From: Buddleja alternifolia
Taxonomy: Eukaryota > Streptophyta > Magnoliopsida > Lamiales > Scrophulariaceae
Direction: 5' to 3'
Assembly: GCA_019426215.1 (NCBI GenBank)
Contig: CM033392.1
Location: 40,664,666-40,728,665, forward strand
Length of the DNA: 64,000 nucleotides
Shown piece after piece: positions 56,786 to 64,000 of this stretch (positions are counted from its first letter, which is position 1; every line of letters starts with the position of its first letter). Below the pieces are notes generated by a model. That model was not told the origin of the DNA. It ran no database searches and was given only the letters and a program-made list of their open reading frames with translations. The position numbers were made by a program, and so were the translations under genes.

Positions 56786-57919
56786 GGAAAGATGACCAAG
56801 ACACCATTCACTAGGTCAATGGCACGTGCAAGTGGAGTATTGGACTTGGTCTATACTCATGTATGTGGGCCACTTAGCATAAATGCTAGAGGTGGTTTTA
56901 GTTACTTCATAACATTTACCGATGATTTCTCACGGTATGGTTATGTGTAGATGATGAGGTACAAGTCTGAATCCTTTGAGAAATTCAAGGAGTTCAGATA
57001 TGAAGTAGAGAAACAAGTTGGTAGAAGTATCAAGACTCTTCGATCGGATCAAGGAGGTGAATACTTATCTAATAAATTTTTGGATTATCTAAAAGAGAAT
57101 GGGATTCTCTTGCAGTGGACACCACTCGGCACGCCTCAATTAAATGGGGTAGCTGAGCGGAGGAATCGAACTTCGTTAGACATGGTTTGATCCATGATGA
57201 GTCGCACTGGACTTCCTTCTTCAATGTGGGGCTATGCTTTGACTACTGCAACCTATTTGTTAAATAGAGCATCGTCTAAAAGCATGCCTAAGGTTCCATA
57301 TGAAATGTGGTATGGTAAAGCACCTTTATACAAACACTTAAGGGTGTGGGGGTGTGCTGCTTATGTCAAGCAGCAAGTGGGAGACAAACTGGATCTGAGA
57401 TCCATGTTGTGTAAGTTTGTGGGATATCCAAAAGACTCTTTTGGATACTACTTCTACAATCGCTTGGAACAAACCGTGATTGTTTCGAGGACTACAACCT
57501 TCTTGGAGAGGGATTTTCCATTAGATGGAAATAACGAGGTTATAGAACTCGAGAAGACTCAAAGCACTGAGAGACCTCAAGAAACACAAACGAGCTCACT
57601 TGATACCACACAAGAAGCAATTCATAAAGAACAAGCTGAAAGTACACAACCTCTGAGGAGATCCGAAAGGATTCCAAGGGCACCCGAGAGATGGGTAGGC
57701 CATTTGCAGGAAGGCAAGTCAGAGGATTCCCTTTTAGATATAGATCCAAAGTGTTATAGGGAAGCGATGTTAGACATCGATTTGGGGAAAATGGTTAGAA
57801 GCTATGAAATCCTAAATGGACTTCATGAACTCCAACAGGGTTTAGACCTTGGTAGACCTGACAGATGGGATAAAACCCATAGGCTGCAAGTAGGTTTACA
57901 AGCGAAAGCTTGGAGCTGA
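56786..57919 (+). pseudogene. B-b integrase and linker
   Basis: GKMTKTPFTRSMARA, then the catalytic core. The first Asp of the DDE triad, usually in a TDVCGP motif, is His (THVCGP, near 56862). The second is present in TLRSDQGGEY and the Glu in [10 protein letters not shown]. Stops at 56949 and 57188. The GKAP motif region and VSRTTTFLERDFPL follow, then an acidic linker with PLRRSERIPRAPERW. A frameshift near 57860 moves the RT start to another frame. Confidence 0.8.
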
Positions 57920-58900
57920 TGGAGAGGTGGCGACCTATAAAGCACGCCTAGTGTCAGAAGGGTTCACTCAAAGACATGGCATTGACTATGAGGAAACTTT
58001 CTCGCCAGTGGTAATGCTGAAATCCATAAGGATACTTCTAGCCATATTTGCACATTTCAACTACGAGATTTGGCAGATGGATGTTAAAATTGCATTCCTC
58101 AATGGAGAAATTGAGGAGAAAATCCATATGCAGCAGCCAGAGGGTTTTACATCTAAGGAGAGTGAGCACAAAGTGTGTAAACTCTAGAGGTCCATTTATG
58201 GACTGAAACAAGCTTCCCGAAGCTGGAATAAACGATTTGATAATGTCATACGAGAGAGTATGGATATATTCAAATCGTTGATGAAGCATGTTCGTACAAG
58301 AAGGCTAGTGAGAGGGCAATTACTTTTCTAGTACTTTACGTTGATGATATCCTATTGATCGAAAACGACATAGGGATGATGCAGTCAAAAAAGTATGGCT
58401 GTCAAATCAATTCTCCATGAAGGATATGAGAGAAGTTTCCTACGTGCTCGGTATGAAGATATATCGAGAGAGAACAAGTAGGATGCTGGGACTTTCCCAA
58501 TCCTTGTACATAGATCGAGTGTTAAAGAGATTTAGCATGGAAGAATCCAAGAGAGGATTCTTGCCTATGAGACATGGAATCACTCTTTCCAAATCTATCT
58601 CCCTTAAGACTGAGATGGAAAGAGAGAAGATGTCTCATATACCTTATGCATCCGCCATTGGAAGCATTATGTATGCGATGATATGTACAAGGCCTGATGT
58701 AGCTTATGCACTGAGCGTGTGCAGTTGCTATCAGGAAAATCCTAATGAGGAACATTGGAAAGCCATAAAAGCAATCCTTAAGTATATTAGGAGAACTAAG
58801 GAGTTGTTTCTGGTATATAGTGGAGGAGAATTGGATTTAGAGTGTTACATAGACTCTAGTTTCCGAACTGATATTAACGACTCAAAATCGATTTCTGGTT
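57920..58900 (+). pseudogene. B-b reverse transcriptase
   Basis: YKARLVSEGFTQRHGIDYEE, FSPVVMLKSIRILLAI, WQMDVKIAFLNGEIEEKI, a stop at 58186, YGLKQASRSWN, a frameshift, and the catalytic box YVDD intact at 58337-58348. Another frameshift near 58390; from 58417 open through YVLGMKIYRERTSRMLGLSQ and SAIGSIMYAMICTRPDVAYA. The thumb/connection region to 58900 is well kept. Confidence 0.8.
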
Positions 58901-59323
58901 TTGTTTTTTCTGCTTAATGGTGGAGCGGTGAGTTGGAAGAGTTCCAAGCAACCGACCACTACTGATTCAACCACCAAAGTAGAATACATTGCTGCCTCAG
59001 AGGCGGCAAAGGAAGTTGTTTGGATGAGGAACTTCATCAAAGGATTGGGGGTCGTTCCATCCATTGTTAACTCAGTACTTGTATACTATGATAACAATAG
59101 GGCTATTGCGCAAGCAAAGGAGCCAAGGTCTCATCAGAAATCCAAGCACATACAAAGGAGATACCATTTGATCAGAGAGATCATTGGGAGAGGTGACGTT
59201 CGAGTGGAGCGTGTAGACTCGACAGATAATGTAGCAGACCCATTCACCAAATCCCTTAGTCAAAAGGTTTTTGATGGACATCTAGGAAAGATGGGCCTCA
59301 AATACATGGGCAATTGGCTCTAG
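58901..59323 (+). pseudogene. B-b RNase H
   Basis: After a frameshift at about 58905 (GFVFSA vs FLLNGGAVSWKSSKQ): TTTDSTTKVEYIAASEAAKE, LVYYDNNRAIAQAKEPRSHQ, HIQRRYHLIREIIGRGDV, DPFTKSLSQ, ending in TAG. The last ~90 residues are the part retained in B-a. Confidence 0.8.
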
Positions 59324-59337
59324 GGCAAGTAGAAGAT

Positions 59338-61157
59338 TCATAGAGTAGGTGCCTGGCGCGCCAATTGTGGGCGCCATTTACTGTGTAATAAACTCTATAG
59401 ACACAATCTTTTCCAATGAATAAAGTCAATTATATTATTGCATTCTTTGTTCTTAAATTATTATATGCATAGAACGAAGTCCCTTGAATCACACATGACT
59501 ATGAGACATCATCGAACATCAGGAATGACGATGATGGAATATGTCTCCAAGGTCGTGATTCTTAAAAGGTTCGAAATTCGAGATGAGTTTGTCAAGAAAT
59601 AGGTATATTGACAAAGACTCAAAGGCTTTGCTTGTGTATGTAGTTCTTAGAGAACATGCCTCGCTCCATAGGCATAGATGTGCAGGATGGATTTATTTGG
59701 ATAATGAGTGAACTGAACAACCCCGCCAGGAAATTCATAAAATGGTTATCGAATATAAAATTTCCTATAATCACATAGGCATAAAAGTAATCCTTTGGAC
59801 CTGAGGTTCCATTGTCACTTTAAGCATAGTCAATTGTACTTTGATTTATCTCATGATTCCATCGCGAGTCGTCATATGGGATATCTTGGGTATAATGTGA
59901 TTATGTGTCAAAGTACATGAGAGACCAAGATGGGATCCATCACTGATTTAGCAAATCAGACGCTTCCTATGTAATTGCTTAAACGAATCGATTCAAGGAA
60001 TCTTTCGCCAGAGTATGGCAACATAAAGAAGCGGAGTGTTTCCTCGTTTGGATTGCATGAATCGATATCATGCAATAAGGGATACATAGTGATTAGGTCG
60101 TAAAAGTTTCGACTAAGCCATTACTTGAGATTCCAATCCGAGAAATATGATGGAAGGATCTTACTTATGCGATGATCGTGGTTATGATAGGTTGAGGATC
60201 TTGAGTATCTTAACATCATTTGTGTCTAGGTCTTCGCGGCCCGTTGCTAGACAGTAACCTTGATTTGTAGGTACCATGATATTGTGGGAAATGATACATG
60301 GCCTGATTAAATGAAGGAGGATTTAATCTAGTACTTTCTAAATATAGAAATGTACAATGGCACCTTTGGAAAGTGTACTTACTACTAGAACATGAACGAG
60401 TCTAAGGAGTCACACACTTACTCCTGATGAGGAGGCGGGTACAAGTTAGCTTGAATGCTAAGTTCCTTGTTTTTAGGAAACTCCTTAATTGAGTTTGACT
60501 AGGAATAGATGAAAATCAAATCTTGGAGATTTGATTTCATCTTGACTTCCAAGTAAACTAAACCTAGGAGTCTCTCTATAAATATGTGTGTTAAGAAAAA
60601 CACACGCACTTGAATTTTGGAGCAAGTTTTCGTCCACCACAGAAGAAAAGAGAGAAATTTTTGTCTTCTTGTTTTGCCAAAAACTCGCCCCTCACTATTT
60701 ATTTTTTGACAAGGTTTTGCTCATGTGTTGAGATTAACCTTTCACAAATATTCCTACCTTCATATATTAAGCCTAGATTAGATCTAGAATAATTATATAG
60801 GCTAGCACCAAATATAATTATTGGGTATATAATTATTGGGAACTATACGGAGGTGTGGATACATCTTAGAGGCGAGACAATTAGATCGCTTAAAGATACA
60901 AAGGAACAAATCGACGCTTGAAGTTTTAGAAGGAGGCCGATGGTTTCTTGGAGATTAGTTCAAGGGAGCATTTGTTTGGGTTGAAAAGGTCAGAAACTTG
61001 TACGAGGGAAAAAGCGGGAAAGGTATTTCGCGTAGTTAGTTTTTCTCTTTAATATTAGTTTGATTAAACCGGCCATTAATTTTGTTTTGGAGTAGGACTA
61101 TTAATTTTTTTAAAATTCTGTTGTGCTAACCTACCCTGGGGATTACCCAACCCAACA
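59338..61157 (+). repeat. 3' LTR of B-b, with an internal deletion
   Basis: Follows a purine-rich GGGCAAGTAGAAGA; starts TCATAGAGTAGGTGCC and ends CCCAACCCAACA. At about 60428 (CTCCTGATG|AGGAGG) it lacks about 400 bases present in the other B LTRs. TSD GTCAT follows. Confidence 0.85.
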
Positions 61158-61261
61158 GTCATACGTACAACAATTCAACTTTATCATAATAAGGGATCAT
61201 CATAATACTATTCCAATTGAGCAACATACATCTTTAAGAATATAAGTTTTATTATAGTTAC

Positions 61262-63688
61262 AAATCCTAGAACAGAATTATCTTGGTTTCAATCATCTTC
61301 TTCTCCAATAGAAGTCTACAATGAAGTATATTAAATAAGTAAAATTAAGATAATTCAAGTCAACTGAACAATATCATTATATTTTTACAATACCTTTCCT
61401 TGCTTTCTTCTATGTATAATTGAGTTGGGTTCTTGTTCCTTTGATTTTTGCTTATAAACCTGCTCACATTATATAGATATGTCCACTTTGTAAAAGTATC
61501 AAAACTAATAGAATGAAATCAAAGCCAACATTATATTTACCTTTTTCCTTTTCACCATGACTCTTTTCTTTACTTCAGATTGCTTTCTTTTAGTTGGAGG
61601 GGGGGGGGGAACCTTTCTTAACGCATGGAAAGGGCTCAAAAGTTTGCTTTGTGACCCAACATCATTCATTTTCTCATTATGTGTACTTATGCAGTTATTA
61701 CTCTGAATTTTTTTTCCATATCATTGGCACACTTTAATGCATTATTAAAGTGATCGAGAGACTTTGCCCTCAATCGCGCAAGTATCATGAACCGTGCATG
61801 CAACTTCTCATATCACACAATCTCTTCATTGGACTCGAATTCATCATAAAAAAATTTACATCAGTATGTGGACGCTTAATATATTTTCGCCAACGAGATA
61901 AGATATAATGAGGTGGAAGAATATCGATCTTTTGATCAATTAGAACGCATATTGCATGCCTACACAATATTCCACGAAATTCAAATATTTCGGTAGATAC
62001 AACTTACTTCCATTTTACTAACATCAATAGTGACATCGTAAATTGATTGCTCTCTATACACAATTACCTGATCCATTCTTTTAGAAACATCTTTAACTTG
62101 AAAAGTAAACACAAACCCCTTTTTTTCTACAAGTGCAGTACTACTACAATATATTAGCACCTTAAGTTCATGCTAAAATTCTTTAAGAATTTCATTGGTA
62201 TAGACGTCTCCAGCTTGAGCTTCCATAATAAGATCTGTGATCAATGGGAGTCGCGTTGGTTGATCTAAAATCCTATTCAATTTCCTTCTTTACCTACTTT
62301 TGCATTGTTGTATCATATTGGTCAACAATTTGTTTAAGTGTGGTTTTGTTATGAACATAATTATAAAAAAATGAATTCATACCCTCACTTCTTTGGCTAC
62401 TCGACATTCCTGCCCAAAACTTATCTTTAACATAAACAGGAACCCAATGGTTTCGATCTCTAAACAATCCTTTTAACCACTCGTTACTTTGTAAGCAGAA
62501 ACTCTCTATCATTTTATTCCAATCCTCTTCAAATTCAGTAACTCGTAGAGAATCATACACTAGATGGTGTAGACTTGAGAGAAATTTGATGATAACAAGT
62601 ATTTCTTCCCAATTTTCCTGGAACTTTCTTCATTATGTGCCACACACATAAACATGATGAGTATTAGGAAAAACTTCAGACAAAGCATTCCTCAATGCTC
62701 CATATTGATCAGTAATTATAGCTTTCGGCGGGACGTTAAACATACACTCCAAGAAGGCTCTAAATAGCCATATATATGTTGTAGTACTTTCATCAGAGAG
62801 TAGGCTACATCCCAATAATATAGACTAGTTGTGATGGTTTGCTCCGACAAATGGGCAAAAGGCATGCCATACTTATTGGTCAGGTATGTGCTATTAAAAC
62901 TTACATCATCATAAAATGATTCATATGCTAATATGCACCTAGCATCAGCCCAAAACACATTTTCCACTGTATTTTCCTTGTCAACATCAATAGCATAAAG
63001 AAACTTGAATTTTCCTGCTGCATGCACATAAAATAAGTAAAGCTTGTGCATCACCTTCACCAAACAACTGCTGCCTAAGCTTATCCATATAATTTCGACA
63101 ATCTTTTTCACCAAAAGTCATATTTTCATGACCCCCGTTTTAAAAAAGAAATGAGTTAAAAATCTTGCTTAGTCGGATACTCGCCCTATCGTTTAATTCA
63201 AGGCATTTTTTGGCTGGAGTATCTAATTTTCTGTTACTCCTAAACATGCATGATATAAACAGATTAAGTTCATGATTAAGGTCCAAAACCACAACTGACA
63301 AGAAATATATTCCATCATCACGTAGCCTTACTTTTATCCTAGTAATGCACTTAGTTGTCTTCTTTCAGAAATCATTTGGTACAGTATGTCTGGGCTTAAC
63401 TGACTTACAACAAGCCAAACTGAATGATTTTATTAGCCCAAAGTCTCCAGGTTCAGATCTTAGTTTCGTAATACCGAATCCTTCCTTGTTAGCATATCGT
63501 TGGTAAAATTCATATACTACAATATAAAGAAATGCCCTATCCAATCTATCTCTTAGTTGGCATCGAGAGCACACACCTAACTGTTCAATCCATGATGATG
63601 TCATTTGGCAGTAGCTCAATTCATCGATTAGGCCCCGATGGTGTGTAATGGATGATCTCATATTGGTATTGGCGATGTTGGTGGTCAT
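61262..63688 (-). pseudogene. FAR1/FHY3-related (FRS) gene, upstream exons, broken
   Basis: Main exon 63688-61541, then exons 61459-61394 and 61315-61262, with introns of 81 and 78 nt, all phase 0. Features in order: FAR1 DNA-binding domain (EFYQRYANKEGFGITKLRSE), MULE-type core (FHY3-like ADARCILAYESFYDDVSFNS, GCSLLSDESTTTYIWLF, PPKAIITDQYGALRNALSEV), EEDWNKMIESF, WVPVYVKDKFWAGMSSSQRSE, SWIM zinc-finger end (GILCRHAICVL) and a basic tail. FRS proteins are transposase-derived transcription factors of light signalling. Stops at 63365, 63140 and 61289 (a TGA where CGA is likely) and frameshifts near 63020 and 62860 indicate a pseudogene. Three further exons at 35849-36270 probably complete it. 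A FAR1-bearing MULE is the alternative. Confidence 0.7.
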
Positions 63689-63771
63689 GTAGGTAAGCCT
63701 GAAGTTCGATTTTGAATGTGATGGGTCGACTGATGTGGGGTAGGGAAAATTAGTTTGGGGGTGGATTGGGG

Positions 63772-64000
63772 CAATGTTTTAAAAACTAAACCGGTTATCG
63801 AACCGGAAAATCGACCGATTCCAAGTTCACTGGTCGGACCGTGGTTCAATTGTGGTCGAACCAGTGATGTCATAATTATAATATAAATAATTATTAACAT
63901 TTTAAAATTTGATAAAAAAAATAATAACATACATAAATATGCAACAAAAATATAAATAAAAAAATCAATCATTAGAATTTAAGCATCCACAAATGACAAA
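63772..64000 (+). mobile_element. Second copy of the hAT-type element, right part outside the window
   Basis: CAATGTTTTAAAAACTAAACCGG and following GAACCGGAAAA, GTGGTCGAACCAGTGATGTC align with the first 130 bases of 23641-24343 in the same orientation. It lies about 85 bases upstream of the FAR1-like coding start. Confidence 0.65.

Larger units (their letters stand above)
36278..61157 (+). mobile_element. Copia element B-b, full structure, with two nested insertions
   Basis: 5-bp TSD GTCAT at 36273-36277 and 61158-61162. 5' LTR (36278-37624 plus 51346-52222) split by S2; PBS, leader, gag, protease, integrase (split by an S solo LTR), RT, RNase H, 3' LTR. Without nested DNA the element is about 9.6 kb. 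Same family as B-a but with the full pol order of Copia (protease-integrase-RT-RNase H). Frameshifts and stops make it inactive. It inserted into an intron of the FAR1-like gene in the antisense direction. Confidence 0.85.

Noticed and set aside
1..64000. tRNA, rRNA or small-RNA genes
   Set aside because: No cloverleaf, A/B-box pair with terminator, or rRNA-like stretch was recognised on either strand.

Overview
The window is nuclear DNA from a flowering plant, probably a eudicot, and consists almost entirely of nested transposable elements. Evidence: Copia retrotransposons primed by plant initiator tRNA-Met, a mudrA-type MULE, CACTA, hAT and PIF-like elements, degenerate plant telomere motif, spliceosomal introns, and one host-type gene of the FAR1/FHY3 (FRS) family. 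I see no bacterial features, tRNA, rRNA or CRISPR. Nearly every reading frame is broken. Family names are by eye.

Layout. (1) 1-7161: copy S1 of a Sirevirus-like Copia family (family S). It has both LTRs, a PBS and a PPT but no gag-pol, only the gene that full-length S elements carry after pol. (2) 7162-9682: minus-strand Copia fragment C (leader, gag, start of pol) into which S1 inserted. (3) 9683-18443: copy B-a of another Copia family (family B), intact at both ends (TSD AAGTG) but with pol deleted; it holds a gypsy-type solo LTR and a PIF-like MITE. (4) 18486-19289: a Copia-type LTR fragment. (5) 19290-31206: a minus-strand L1 LINE fragment split by a 3.8-kb MULE (19775-23537), which carries a piece of an ARL1-type small GTPase gene, and by a ~7.6-kb foldback element (~23566-31143) built of inverted arms of tandem repeats. 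The foldback holds a hAT and a CACTA insertion. (6) 31207-33729: a decayed Copia 3' end with a complete 3' LTR. (7) 33730-36277: non-TE DNA with the last three exons of the FAR1-like gene (minus strand). (8) 36278-61157: copy B-b of family B (TSD GTCAT), inserted 2 bases from a splice acceptor of that gene. Its 5' LTR contains the 13.7-kb element S2 (37625-51345) and its integrase contains a family-S solo LTR (55253-56785). (9) 61262-63688: the other FAR1-like exons; 63772-64000: a second hAT copy.

The most unusual biology is the gene carried by family S between pol and the 3' LTR. In S2 it follows its own TATA box and a pyrimidine-rich 5' UTR and contains a conserved 80-nt intron. S1 has a further 79-nt intron that is precisely absent from S2, as expected if spliced RNA was reverse transcribed. 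S1 has kept only this gene between its LTRs.

Insertion order from nesting: the FAR1-like gene received B-b, which then received S2 and the S solo LTR. The L1 received the MULE and the foldback; the foldback then received the hAT and CACTA elements. Fragment C received S1 and B-a; B-a then received the gypsy LTR and the MITE.
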